A DNA stretch of 64,000 bases from Streptomyces sp. NRRL F-525 (GCF_000716605.1 NZ_JNXE01000045.1:5247-69246), one strand, 5' to 3'. Shown: positions 34,787 to 44,488, counted from the stretch's first letter. The notes: generated by a model not told the origin, from the sequence alone. A program made the numbers and translations.

Positions 34787-36280
34787 ATGACCTCCTCTTC
34801 TTCCCCTTCCCAGGACACTGAGCGCTTGGCGCACGCCTACCCCGAAGGTCTTCGGGCCGATGCCCTGATGGAAGAGGACGTCGCCTGGAGCCACGAGATC
34901 GACGGAGAGCGGGACGGCGACCAGTTCGACCGCTCCGAGCGCGCGGCCCTGCGCCGTGTCGCCGGCCTCTCCACCGAGCTCGAGGACGTCACCGAGGTCG
35001 AGTACCGACAGCTCCGCCTGGAGCGCGTCGTACTCGTCGGCGTCTGGACCACGGGCACGGTGCAGGACGCGGACAACTCGCTCGCCGAGCTGGCCGCCCT
35101 CGCGGAGACCGCGGGCGCGCTCGTGCTCGACGGTGTCGTCCAGCGCCGCGACAAGCCGGACGCTGCCACCTACATCGGTTCCGGCAAGGCCAACGAACTG
35201 CGGGACATCGTCCTGGAGACCGGCGCCGACACCGTCATCTGCGACGGCGAGCTCAGCCCGGGCCAGCTGATCCACCTCGAAGACGTCGTCAAGGTCAAGG
35301 TCATCGACCGTACGGCCCTGATCCTCGACATCTTCGCCCAGCACGCCAAGTCCCGGGAGGGCAAGGCGCAGGTGGCGCTCGCGCAGATGCAGTACATGCT
35401 GCCGAGGCTGCGCGGCTGGGGTCAGTCGCTGTCCCGTCAGATGGGCGGCGGCTCGGGCGGCGGCCTCGCCACCCGTGGTCCCGGTGAGACCAAGATCGAG
35501 ACGGACCGGCGTCGTATCCGCGAGAAGATGGCGAAGATGCGCCGGGAGATCGCGGACATGAAGACGGGCCGCGACATCAAGCGCCAGGAGCGTCGTCGCC
35601 ACAAGGTGCCCTCGGTCGCGATCGCCGGTTACACCAACGCTGGAAAGTCGTCCCTGCTCAACCGCCTCACGGGCGCGGGCGTGCTGGTCGAGAACGCGCT
35701 GTTCGCGACCCTCGACCCGACCGTGCGCCGGGCCGAGACCCCGGGCGGACGGCTGTACACGCTGGTCGACACCGTCGGGTTCGTCCGGCACCTGCCGCAC
35801 CACCTGGTCGAGGCGTTCCGCTCCACGATGGAGGAGGTCGGCGACGCCGACCTGATCCTGCACGTGGTGGACGGTTCGCACCCGGTCCCGGAGGAGCAGC
35901 TGGCCGCCGTACGCGAGGTGATCCGGGATGTCGGCGCCACGAAGGTGCCCGAGATCGTGATCATCAACAAGGCGGACGCGGCGGACCCGTTGACGCTCCA
36001 GCGGCTGATGCGGAACGAGAAGCGCTCCATCGCCGTCTCGGCCCGCACCGGCCAGGGCATCGCCGAGCTGCTCGCGCTCATCGACAGCGAACTGCCGCGC
36101 CCCTCGGTCGAGATCGAGGCGCTCGTGCCGTACACCCACGGCAAGCTGGTCGCCCGCGCCCACTCCGAGGGCGAGGTGATCTCCGAGGAGCACACCCCGG
36201 AGGGCACCCAGCTCAAGGTCCGGGTGCACGAGGAACTGGCGGCGGAACTCGCGCCGTACGTCCCGGCACCGCTGGCCTGA
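34787..36280 (+). CDS. hflX: GTPase HflX
   Basis: HflX is a ribosome-associated GTPase that splits stalled or hibernating ribosomes under stress. The 497-residue protein has the HflX N-terminal domain (about 80-270, with YIGSGKANELRD and a coiled helical linker RIREKMAKMRREIADMK), and a G domain with G1 GYTNAGKSS (near residue 281), G3 DTVGFVRHLPH (near 327) and NKAD (G4). ATG 34787 is chosen over an in-frame upstream start because AAGGA lies just before it. An extra 50 residues at the N-terminus are actinobacterial. A very strong terminator follows. Confidence 0.95.
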   Translation: MTSSSSPSQDTERLAHAYPEGLRADALMEEDVAWSHEIDGERDGDQFDRSERAALRRVAGLSTELEDVTEVEYRQLRLERVVLVGVWTTGTVQDADNSLAELAALAETAGALVLDGVVQRRDKPDAATYIGSGKANELRDIVLETGADTVICDGELSPGQLIHLEDVVKVKVIDRTALILDIFAQHAKSREGKAQVALAQMQYMLPRLRGWGQSLSRQMGGGSGGGLATRGPGETKIETDRRRIREKMAKMRREIADMKTGRDIKRQERRRHKVPSVAIAGYTNAGKSSLLNRLTGAGVLVENALFATLDPTVRRAETPGGRLYTLVDTVGFVRHLPHHLVEAFRSTMEEVGDADLILHVVDGSHPVPEEQLAAVREVIRDVGATKVPEIVIINKADAADPLTLQRLMRNEKRSIAVSARTGQGIAELLALIDSELPRPSVEIEALVPYTHGKLVARAHSEGEVISEEHTPEGTQLKVRVHEELAAELAPYVPAPLA

Positions 36281-36310
36281 CGGTCGTAGCACTGCAAGGT
36301 CACGGCAAGT

Positions 36311-36354
36311 CCGAAGGCCCGCCCCCAACTCTCTTCCCGGGGGCGGGCCTTCGG
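36311..36354. terminator. strong bidirectional hairpin terminator after hflX
   Basis: CCGAAGGCCCGCCCCC (36311-36326) pairs perfectly with GGGGGCGGGCCTTCGG (36339-36354), a 16-bp stem with a 12-base loop. It lies between convergent hflX and the interrupted protease gene, 21 bases before the end of the latter, and can serve both. Confidence 0.92.
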
Positions 36355-36374
36355 CGTGCACGCGTGCGTGCGGG

Positions 36375-37571
36375 TCAGCGGCCGCCGTACGTCCTGCTCA
36401 TGTTCTGGTACAGCGACTCGGCGGTGGTGCCGAGTCGGGGGCCCGCGAGCCAGGTGTTGTCGGACGGGCCGATGGAGGTGTTGGAGACCAGCTCCGTCCT
36501 GCCGTCCACCACGCGGAACCAGCTGCCGCCGGACGAACCGCCGGTCATCGTGCAGCCGATGCGGTACATCGTCGGCAGGGCCGTGTCGAGCGACAACCGG
36601 CCTGGCCGGTCGAGGCACTTGAACATCTTCAGGCCGCTGTACGGCGGCGCGGCCGGGTAGCCCCAGGCGCCCATCGAGCCGGCCTAGGTCGCGGAGGGCG
36701 CCGAGAAGTCGACGTCGAGCGCGGCGCCGACCGTCTCCTCGATGGACTTGGCACCGGACTGCGGCTTCACATGGAGGATCGCGTAGTCGTACGCGGCACC
36801 CGCGCCGCCCGTCTCCGAACCGCCCTGGATCCACTGGTTCGACATCGACGCCCAGTCCGCCCACCACTGGCCGTAGGGAGCGATCTCCGACGCCGAGGCG
36901 TTGCTCAACTGGGAAGCGGATTCGCCGAGATCGTTGTACGAGGGCACGAACTCGATGTTGCGGTACCAGCCGCCGTCCTTGCCCGCGTGGACGCAATGGC
37001 CCGCCGTCCACACGAGGTTGGACCTGCCGGGGTGGTTGACGTCCTTGACGACCGTGCCGGAGCAGACCATCGAACCCTCGGGGGAGTCGAAGAAGACCTT
37101 CCCGACCGGGGCCGCGTTCTGGCGGTATGACGTCTTCTCGGCCGCGGCCTCGACAGGCGACGGCTCCGGGTCGTTGACGCCCTGGTCGGCGGCGGCGTCC
37201 TTCGTCGTGACCGTCTTGTCGGCCTCGTCGGCGGACTTCATCCGCTCGGGCTTCCACAGCCCCTTGATCACCGGATTGACGAAGTCCTCGGCCTCACTGA
37301 GCCACTTGTCCTTGTCCCAGTTCCTCCAGCCGCCGTCCGCCCACTTGTCGACGTCGACGCCGTGCGCCCTGAGCCTGTCGGCGACGGACGACGGAATCCG
37401 GACCTTGTCCTGGCCGGAGGCCTGAGTGGTGGTGGCGGCGGGCTTGTCGCTCGCGGAGTCGTCGCCGTTGCAGGCGGTCGCGGTGAGCGCCAGGGCCGCG
37501 ACGAGCCCGGCGGCGGCCAGGCCGGTGCGCCGCCCGCGCCGAGACGAAGCGGGCGTGCCGTTCCGCGACAC
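36375..37571 (-). pseudogene. secreted serine protease gene interrupted by an in-frame TAG
   Basis: A chymotrypsin-like (S1) secreted protease, paralogous to the gene just upstream, broken by a TAG codon at 36684-36686. The first part (GTG 37571, 295 residues) has a lipoprotein-like signal ending in ATAC, the His site in WTAGHCVHAG and the Asp region YDYAILHV. After the stop the same frame continues for about 100 residues with GYPAAPPYSG and the nucleophile Ser in TMTGGSSGGSW. The truncated product therefore lacks the catalytic serine. The break falls where the paralogue has a linker. Sequencing error or rare readthrough remain possible. Confidence 0.85.
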
Positions 37572-37673
37572 CCCACTATGCAGGGGGAGTTGGGGACGAA
37601 CGCCGGTGAGGCGGTGAGGTTCCTGTGAGACACCCCGCCGAAGTCTGTCCCCCGGCTGTGCCCGCCGCCGCGC

Positions 37674-38903
37674 CTACTGGCCGGCGAACTTCTTGCTGAC
37701 CGAGTCGTACACACCCTTGGCCACATCGCCGAGCCGCGGCCCCGCCAGCCAGCCCGAAGTCACCGGCCCGATCGAGGTGTTGGACACCAGCGTCGGCTTG
37801 CCGTCGGAGCCCGTCTCGACCCAGCCGCCACCGGACGAGCCGCCGGTCATGCTGCAGCCGATGCGGTACATCGTCGGGTCCGAGGCATTGATCGACAGCC
37901 GCCCCGGCTTGTCCGTGCACTGGTACAGCGTCGAACCGTCGTACGGCTTCGCCTCGGGGTAGCCGGTCGCCGTGATGTCGGGCACCTTCGGCACGGCGGG
38001 CGCGTTGAAGTTCACGGGCAGCGCCGAACCGACCGTCTCCTCAAGGGACTTGCCCCCGTTGCCCTTCTCGGGTGTCACATGGATCACGGCGTAGTCGTAC
38101 GACGAACCCTGCCCGCCCGTCTCACCGCCCTGGTCGATCCACTGCTGCGAGGTCTGCGCCCAGTCACCCCACCAGACACCGTACGGAGCGACCTGGTCCC
38201 GGGGCGCGGTCTCCAACTGCGCTGCCTTCATACCGGCGTTGTTGTACGACGGCACGAACGCGATGTTGCGGTACCAGCCGCCCTTCTTGCCGGCGTGCAC
38301 GCAATGGCCCGCCGTCCAGACCAAGTTGGACTTGCCCGGGTGCGCCGGGTCCTCCACGACCGTCGCCGAGCAGACCATCGTGCCCTCGGGGGAGTCGAAG
38401 AACACCTTGCCCGCCGTCGCCGCGTTGGCGTGGTACGTGGGCGACACGGCCTTCGCGTTCACCACCGCGGGCGTCGGGTCGGTCACGCCCTGGTCACCGG
38501 AGATGTCGTTGGTGTCGACGCCCGTGTCCGGGTCGTTGGCGTCGCGCATCCGGCCGGAACTCCACAGCCCCTTGATGATCGGGTTGATGTAGTCGTCGGC
38601 CTCGCGCAGCCAGTCGTCCTTGTTCCAGTTCTTCCAGGCGCCGCCCTTCCACTTGTCGATGTCGATCCCGTGCTCTTTGAGCTTGTCCCTGATGTCGTCC
38701 GGGATCTTGATCTTGCCGTCGCCGGTGTCACTGCTAGTGGCGGACGCGGTGGACTTGGCGTCGGCCTTCGTGTCACTGGAGCCGCACGCGGTCGCGGTGA
38801 GGGCGAGCGCCGAGGCGAGGGCAACCGCGGCCAGCGTGGGGGGTGTTCCGCGACGGACGCCCCTCCCACGACGGGCGGTGAAGGACGGCCGTATCGATCG
38901 CAT
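37674..38903 (-). CDS. secreted trypsin-like serine protease (lipoprotein)
   Basis: A 409-residue S1-family protease. The signal peptide ends in a lipobox-like ALTATAC, followed by a Ser/Thr/Asp linker. A pro-region of about 100 residues (KEHGIDIDKWKGGAWKNW ... LREADDYINPIIKGLW) precedes the protease domain. The catalytic triad is visible: His in WTAGHCVHAG, Asp in YDYAVIHV, and Ser in SMTGGSSGGGW. ATG 38903 is preceded by GGGGGAG. It is a close paralogue of the interrupted gene downstream (36375-37571), so the two arose by duplication. The substrate is unknown, but surface or extracellular protein processing is expected. Confidence 0.88.
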   Translation of the reverse strand: MRSIRPSFTARRGRGVRRGTPPTLAAVALASALALTATACGSSDTKADAKSTASATSSDTGDGKIKIPDDIRDKLKEHGIDIDKWKGGAWKNWNKDDWLREADDYINPIIKGLWSSGRMRDANDPDTGVDTNDISGDQGVTDPTPAVVNAKAVSPTYHANAATAGKVFFDSPEGTMVCSATVVEDPAHPGKSNLVWTAGHCVHAGKKGGWYRNIAFVPSYNNAGMKAAQLETAPRDQVAPYGVWWGDWAQTSQQWIDQGGETGGQGSSYDYAVIHVTPEKGNGGKSLEETVGSALPVNFNAPAVPKVPDITATGYPEAKPYDGSTLYQCTDKPGRLSINASDPTMYRIGCSMTGGSSGGGWVETGSDGKPTLVSNTSIGPVTSGWLAGPRLGDVAKGVYDSVSKKFAGQ

Positions 38904-39423
38904 GGTCTTGACTCCCCCTGGGTGAACGGATGTTGCGCTGCCGGCTGTCGTCTCAGCCGGAACGGCACCACACACTATGCGCTCGCTGTGGGGGACTTCC
39001 CACGGGACGGCAACGGTTCCGTCACGGCAAGGATCTTGGGACAACCCGTAACTCCGCGGGCGGTGCGGGGTTGGTAGCGAGGGAGCCTGCTGTCGACGCG
39101 CGGTGCCCTGCGCTTGTGCGGGCCGGCTTGGCGGTGTGTGTGCGGTGGGGCGGGAGGGCGGCCTTGGGGCGTCGGTCGGTGGGCGCGGGTGGTGCGAGAG
39201 CGTCCTGCGGACCCGCATCGGTACATCGACCGGCCCGCGCCGGTACGCCGACCGGTCGCTGCCGGCACGCCGGGGTGGCTGGCCCGGAAGCCGTAGCGCC
39301 TCCGGGCATCAACTCGGCTGACCTGCAGCACCAGTTGCAGAGCACTCGTGATCAACGCGCGCCAGAACACCGGGACTTGACCCCACGCGATTCCCACTCC
39401 GAAACACCTCCCGAGGAACAGTC
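38904..39423 (+). other. intergenic region before the siderophore genes
   Basis: About 520 bases. An open frame from 38930 to 39427 ends exactly at the start of the IucA/IucC gene with a TTGA overlap, but its Arg/Gly-rich composition and lack of any family match do not support a gene. It could be the decayed end of a formerly coupled upstream gene. I see no iron-box (DmdR/IdeR) palindrome. Confidence 0.4.
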
Positions 39424-41442
39424 TTGAACTCCACGCCCACTTCTGACGGCCACTCCCACGAGGCGAGCCCTCGGTACACGCAGACCCTCGCGGCGGCGTC
39501 GGCCGAGTCCGTTCCCCGGCAGCAGCCCCGGAGCCCGGAAGCAGGTCAGCCGCGCGGCGCGGCCGGCGACCTCCTGGAGCACCCCGACCCCCACACCGCC
39601 GCCCAGGCCGCAGCCGTCGAGAACCTCCTGCGCTGCTGGGTACGCGAAACGAACCTCGCCGCCCCCACCGACGGCACCCTCCGCATCCCCCTCCCCGCCA
39701 GCGGCACGGCCCTCCACGCGCAGGTCCACTACTGGTCCCCGACGGGCTGGCACCGCTTCGGCCTTCCGTGCCTGGCCGACGTTCCCCACGGGGCACCGCC
39801 CGCCGACGCTGTGACGGTCGCGGCATTGCTCGCCAGGGAGGCGGCGGTGCGTGACGGTGACTCCGCAACAGGCGCGGCGGCACTCGCAACGGCACCCGAA
39901 ACCGTGACCGACCTGGTGGCCCGCGTGGCCGACTCCGTCCGTCGTACCGTCACCTTCGTCAGCGACCGCCGCGCACGCCCGGCCGACGGCCCCGATCGCT
40001 TCCTCTCCGCCGAACAGGCACTCCTGCTCGGCCACCCGTTGCACCCGACCCCGAAGAGCCGTGAGGGCCTCTCGGAGGCCGAAGCCCGTCTGTACTCACC
40101 GGAGTTGCGTGGCTCCTTCCCGCTGCACTGGCTGGCTGTCGCCCCTTCCGTACTGGCCACCGACTCGGCCTGGACCGAACGCGGCCGGCCTGTCCCTGCC
40201 GCTCACCTGACGACTCAACTCGCAGGCCCTGAGCTGCCGTTGCCCGAAGGGCATGCCGCTCTTCCCCTCCACCCGTGGCAGTGGCGCGATATCCAACACC
40301 GCGCCGATATCGCGGCCTTGCTCGACGCCGGCCTGATCCAGGACCTCGGCAGCCATGGCGCCCCGTGGCACCCCACCTCCTCCGTGCGGACCGTCCACCA
40401 ATCCGGCGCCCCCGCCATGCTCAAGCTGTCCCTGGGCCTCCGCATCACCAACTCCCGCCGTGAGAACCTCCGCAAGGAACTCCACCGGGGCGTCGAGGTG
40501 CACCGCCTGCTGCGCACCGGCCTCTTCCAGCAGTGGCATGCCGCCCACCCGGGCTTCGACATCGTCCGCGACCCGGCCTGGCTGGCCGTCGACGCGTTGG
40601 ACGAGTGCGGTGCCGACCGCGTCGGCCCTGACGAGCGGGACGCCCGGGTGCCCTTGGCCGGAATCGACGTGGTGATCCGGCACAACCCGTTCAGCGCGTC
40701 CGACGACGTGTCTTGCGTCGCCGGGCTCGTCGCGCTCCGGCCGTACGCCGGGCGGAGCGCCACCGTCGGCGGACCGGCGGCAGGCTCGCACACCAGCCAC
40801 TCCGCGTCCGGCACACCGCTGTTGAGGTCCCGTCTGGCCGAGGTCGTCACGGGTCTCGCCGCGCGAACCGGCCGGTCGCGCGGAGCAGTCGCGGCCGAGT
40901 GGTTCCTGCGCTACCTGGAGCAGGTCGTCCGTCCCGTGCTGTGGCTGGACGGCGAGGCGGGGATCGCCCTGGAGGCGCACCAGCAGAACACCCTGCTCCT
41001 GCTGGACGGTGAGGGCTGGCCCGTGGGCGGCCGGTACCGCGACAACCAGGGCTACTACTTCCGCGCATCCCGGCGCGCGGAACTGGACGCACGGCTGCCC
41101 GGCATCGGCGAGCACAGCGACACGTTCGTCTCCGACGAGGTCACCGACGAACGCTTCGCGTACTACCTCGCGATCAACAACGTGCTCGGTCTCATCGGAG
41201 CGTTCGGTTCGCAACGTCTCGCCGACGAGCGGCTGTTGCTCTCCGCCTTCCGCCGCTTCCTCGGCGACGTGGCCTCCGGTCCCGCCCGGCTGCGCACCTC
41301 CCTGCCGGCCCGCCTGCTCGACTCACCCGTCCTGCGCTGCAAGGCCAACCTGCTGACCCGGCTGCACGGCCTCGACGAACTCGTCGGCCCGGTCGACACG
41401 CAGTCCGTCTACGTCACCGTCGCGAACCCTCTTCATTCCTGA
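39424..41442 (+). CDS. IucA/IucC-family siderophore synthetase
   Basis: A 672-residue NRPS-independent siderophore (NIS) synthetase, which joins a carboxylate such as citrate or succinate to an amine or hydroxamate with ATP. The IucA/IucC domain covers about residues 190-430, with LLGHPLHPTPKSREG, ALPLHPWQW and SSVRTVHQSGAPAMLKLSLGLRITNSRRE (ATP site). The FhuF-like C-terminal part follows (LEAHQQNTLLLLDGEGWPVG). The TTG 39424 start has AGGA about eight bases upstream. An acetyltransferase gene 65 bases downstream completes a minimal cluster; the amine-producing enzymes are not here. Confidence 0.9.
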   Translation: MNSTPTSDGHSHEASPRYTQTLAAASAESVPRQQPRSPEAGQPRGAAGDLLEHPDPHTAAQAAAVENLLRCWVRETNLAAPTDGTLRIPLPASGTALHAQVHYWSPTGWHRFGLPCLADVPHGAPPADAVTVAALLAREAAVRDGDSATGAAALATAPETVTDLVARVADSVRRTVTFVSDRRARPADGPDRFLSAEQALLLGHPLHPTPKSREGLSEAEARLYSPELRGSFPLHWLAVAPSVLATDSAWTERGRPVPAAHLTTQLAGPELPLPEGHAALPLHPWQWRDIQHRADIAALLDAGLIQDLGSHGAPWHPTSSVRTVHQSGAPAMLKLSLGLRITNSRRENLRKELHRGVEVHRLLRTGLFQQWHAAHPGFDIVRDPAWLAVDALDECGADRVGPDERDARVPLAGIDVVIRHNPFSASDDVSCVAGLVALRPYAGRSATVGGPAAGSHTSHSASGTPLLRSRLAEVVTGLAARTGRSRGAVAAEWFLRYLEQVVRPVLWLDGEAGIALEAHQQNTLLLLDGEGWPVGGRYRDNQGYYFRASRRAELDARLPGIGEHSDTFVSDEVTDERFAYYLAINNVLGLIGAFGSQRLADERLLLSAFRRFLGDVASGPARLRTSLPARLLDSPVLRCKANLLTRLHGLDELVGPVDTQSVYVTVANPLHS

Positions 41443-41507
41443 CCGCCACCAACTCCCTTCGCTCCTGGGGAACATGACCCACCCCATCTCCTGAGAGGAG
41501 TGCCACC

Positions 41508-42242
41508 GTGCCTCCCACCGATGTGAGCGCCGACACCGCGAGAGTCCCCGGTCCCACTCCGGGCACCGGCATCAGCCAGGGTTCCGGCACGGACGCCGAG
41601 GACACCCTCGACCTCCGTCTCCCGGAGGAGTTCATCGCGCTCCGCGTCGAGGCGGACGCGGCCGACCGCGACGATCTCCTCGACCGTGTCGGCGAGTGGG
41701 GGCGGATCCGTACTCCCGCAGGCGCCTTCCACCTCGTCCCGGTCCGATGCGAGCGCGACCTCCCCCTCATCAGCGGCTGGATGAACGACCCTGCAGTCGC
41801 GGAATTCTGGGAACTGGCCGGACCCCGGACCCTGACCGAGGACCACCTGCGCGCCCAACTCACCGGCGACGGACGCAGCGTCCCCTGTCTCGGGGTGCTG
41901 GACGGCACCCCGATGAGCTACTGGGAGATCTACCGGGCGGACCTCGACCCCCTGGCCCGCCACTACCCCGCCCGTCCGCACGACACCGGCATCCACCTCC
42001 TCATCGGCGACGTCGCCGACCGGGGCCGGGGGCTGGGTGGCACGCTCCTGCGGGCCGTCGCCGACCTCGTACTCGACAAGCGCCCCGCCTGCGCTCGCGT
42101 CGTCGCCGAACCGGACCTTCGCAACACCCGCTCCGTAGCCGCTTTCCTGAGCGCCGGTTTCCGGTTCTCCGCCGAGGTCGACCTGCCCGCCAAGCGGGCC
42201 GCCCTCATGGTCAGGGACCGTTCCGTGCGCGATCTGCTGTGA
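41508..42242 (+). CDS. siderophore-type GNAT N-acetyltransferase (IucB-like)
   Basis: A 244-residue acetyltransferase of the GNAT superfamily, in the IucB/AlcB-like group that acylates hydroxylated or free diamines during hydroxamate siderophore assembly. After about 70 disordered residues come FHLVPVRCERDLPLISGWMND (acceptor binding), YWEIYRADLDPLARHYPARP and the acetyl-CoA loop DRGRGLGGTLLRAVAD, then the EPDLRNTRSVAAFLSAGF motif. A GAGAGGAG ribosome site precedes the GTG at 41508. It follows the IucA/IucC gene and is probably co-transcribed. The acyl donor may not be acetyl-CoA. Confidence 0.85.
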   Translation: MPPTDVSADTARVPGPTPGTGISQGSGTDAEDTLDLRLPEEFIALRVEADAADRDDLLDRVGEWGRIRTPAGAFHLVPVRCERDLPLISGWMNDPAVAEFWELAGPRTLTEDHLRAQLTGDGRSVPCLGVLDGTPMSYWEIYRADLDPLARHYPARPHDTGIHLLIGDVADRGRGLGGTLLRAVADLVLDKRPACARVVAEPDLRNTRSVAAFLSAGFRFSAEVDLPAKRAALMVRDRSVRDLL

Positions 42243-42388
42243 CCGAACCGGTCCTGACCCGAATCGGTCATCACCGGCACTGAACCGATCCCAGTCGGCG
42301 CCGCACCGATCGGGACCGGGCGGAACCAGCCCTGGTCCGAAAGCCTCGACGTCTTGATCCACCCCCTTCCCCAGCCGTGATCGCCCCG

Positions 42389-42411
42389 CTGTCAGTCCCG
42401 CCCCGTAGGCT
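42389..42411 (+). promoter_or_regulatory. RecA-NDp-type (PafBC) promoter of dinG
   Basis: CTGTCAGTC (42389-42397) matches seven of nine bases of TTGTCAGTG, followed by exactly eight spacer bases and TAGGCT (42406-42411), a full TAnnnT match. The -10 ends nine bases before the dinG ATG, so the message would be leaderless or nearly so. No ribosome site is visible. Confidence 0.62.
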
Positions 42412-42420
42412 GGTCGCGCT

Positions 42421-44424
42421 ATGACGAAGCCCTCACTCCCCGAACTCCTGCATGCTGCCGTCACTGCCGTCGGCGGTTCGGAGCGCCCCGGCCAGGTGAC
42501 CATGGCCGAAGCCGTCGCGGAGGCGATCGACGACGGCTCCCATCTGCTGGTCCAGGCCGGCACCGGCACCGGAAAGTCGCTCGGCTACCTCGTGCCCGCG
42601 CTCGCGCACGGGGAGCGGGTGGTCGTGGCGACCGCCACGCTCGCGCTCCAGCGCCAGCTGGTGGAGCGCGACCTGCCGCGCACGGTCGACGCCCTGCATC
42701 CCCTGCTGCGCCGCCGCCCCCAGTACGCGATGCTCAAGGGCAGGTCGAACTACCTGTGTCTGCACCGCCTCCACGAGGGCATGCCGCAGGACGAGGAGGA
42801 GGGCCTCTTCGACCAGTTCGAGGCGGCCGCCCCCACCAGCAAGCTGGGCCAGGACCTGCTGCGGCTGCGCGACTGGACGGACGAGACCGAGACCGGCGAC
42901 CGGGACGACCTCACGCCCGGAGTCTCCGACCGCGCGTGGGCGCAGATCTCGGTGTCCTCCCGGGAGTGCCTGGGCGCCCAGAAGTGCGCCTACGGGGCGG
43001 AGTGTTTCGCGGAGGCGGCCCGCGAGCGCGCCAAGCTCGCCGACGTCGTCGTCACGAACCACGCGCTGCTCGCGATCGATGCCATTGAGGGTGCCCCCGT
43101 CCTCCCGCAGCACGAGGTGCTGATCGTCGACGAGGCGCATGAACTGGTCTCCCGGGTCACCGGAGTCGCCACCGGTGAGCTCACCCCGGGACAGGTCAAC
43201 CGCGCGGTGCGCCGTGCGGCGAAGCTGGCCAACGAGAAGGCCGCCGACCAGCTCCAGACCGCCGCCGAGGGCTTCGAGCGGCTGATGGAGCTCGCCCTGC
43301 CGGGCCGCCTGGAGGAGATCCCGGAGGACCTCGGTTACGCCCTCATGGCGCTCCGCGACGCCTGCCGTACGGTGATCTCCGCGATCGGCGCCACCCGCGA
43401 CAAGTCCGTGCAGGACGAGGACGCGGTCCGCAAGCAGGCGCTGGCCTCCGTGGAGAGCGTCCACGACGTGGCGGAGCGGATCACCAACGGTTCCGAGTGG
43501 GACGTGGTCTGGTACGAACGCCACGACCGCTTCGGCGCCTCCCTGCGCGTCGCCCCCATGTCCGTGTCGGGCCTGCTGAGGGAGAAACTCTTCACGGACC
43601 GCTCGGTGACCCTGACCTCCGCGACCCTGAAGCTCGGCGGCGACTTCAACGGAGTGGGCGCCTCCCTGGGCCTCGCCCCCGAAGGCACCGCCGGCGACGA
43701 CCTGCCGCACTGGAAGGGCGTCGACGTGGGCTCGCCCTTCGACTACCCGAAGCAGGGCATCCTGTACGTCGCCAAGCACCTCGCGCGCCCCGCGCGGGAC
43801 GGCGACCGGGCCGACATGCTGGACGAGTTGACGGAGTTGATCCAGGCGGCCGGCGGTCGCACCCTGGGCCTCTTCTCCTCGATGCGGGGCGCCCAGCTCG
43901 CCGCAGAGGAGCTGCGCTCCCGCATCCCGGAGTACCCGATCCTGCTCCAGGGCGAGGAGACGCTCGGCGAGCTGATCAAGAACTTCGCGGCCGACCCCAA
44001 GACCTGCCTATTCGGCACGCTGTCGCTCTGGCAGGGCGTCGACGTCCCCGGCGCCAGCTGCCAGCTCGTCGTCATGGACAAGATCCCGTTCCCGCGCCCG
44101 GACGACCCGCTGATGAGCGCCCGCCAGAAGGCGGTTGAGGACGCGGGGGGCAACGGCTTCATGGCGGTGGCCGCCACGCACGCGGCGCTTCTCATGGCCC
44201 AGGGAGCCGGCCGTCTCGTCCGCGCGTCGGGGGACCGGGGCGTGGTCGCCGTCCTCGACCAGCGGCTGGCGACCGCCCGCTACGGCAGCTATCTCAAGGC
44301 GTCACTGCCCGACTTCTGGTACACCACGGACCGCAACCAGGCCCGGAGGTCGCTGGCCGCGATCGACGCGAAGGCGAAGCAGGAGGAAGCGGAACCGACG
44401 CAGGAGGCGGCCGAATCGGAGTGA
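42421..44424 (+). CDS. dinG: DinG-family ATP-dependent DNA helicase
   Basis: A 667-residue superfamily 2 (XPD/DinG-like) helicase, which unwinds damage-related DNA structures 5' to 3'. Walker A is QAGTGTGKSLGYLVPA (near residue 45), followed by ATATLALQRQL. The iron-sulfur cluster ligands are Cys in NYLCLHRL, then SSRECLGAQKCAYGAECF (near 180-197). Walker B is VLIVDEAHELVSR (near 237). The second helicase domain has TSATLKLGG, LFGTLSLWQGVDVPG and AQGAGRLVRASGDRG. It is preceded by a DNA-damage promoter motif and converges on lexA. Confidence 0.93.
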   Translation: MTKPSLPELLHAAVTAVGGSERPGQVTMAEAVAEAIDDGSHLLVQAGTGTGKSLGYLVPALAHGERVVVATATLALQRQLVERDLPRTVDALHPLLRRRPQYAMLKGRSNYLCLHRLHEGMPQDEEEGLFDQFEAAAPTSKLGQDLLRLRDWTDETETGDRDDLTPGVSDRAWAQISVSSRECLGAQKCAYGAECFAEAARERAKLADVVVTNHALLAIDAIEGAPVLPQHEVLIVDEAHELVSRVTGVATGELTPGQVNRAVRRAAKLANEKAADQLQTAAEGFERLMELALPGRLEEIPEDLGYALMALRDACRTVISAIGATRDKSVQDEDAVRKQALASVESVHDVAERITNGSEWDVVWYERHDRFGASLRVAPMSVSGLLREKLFTDRSVTLTSATLKLGGDFNGVGASLGLAPEGTAGDDLPHWKGVDVGSPFDYPKQGILYVAKHLARPARDGDRADMLDELTELIQAAGGRTLGLFSSMRGAQLAAEELRSRIPEYPILLQGEETLGELIKNFAADPKTCLFGTLSLWQGVDVPGASCQLVVMDKIPFPRPDDPLMSARQKAVEDAGGNGFMAVAATHAALLMAQGAGRLVRASGDRGVVAVLDQRLATARYGSYLKASLPDFWYTTDRNQARRSLAAIDAKAKQEEAEPTQEAAESE

Positions 44425-44488
44425 TCCGGGAGGGGGTCGGTCCGGCGCCGCTGGACCGACCCGCGTACGCCCGGATCCGGACAGCACA

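Noticed and set aside
38930..39427. A plus-strand ORF of 165 residues ending at the IucA/IucC start
   Set aside because: No family match, Arg/Gly-rich composition and no ribosome site; kept only as a possible remnant in the gap note.
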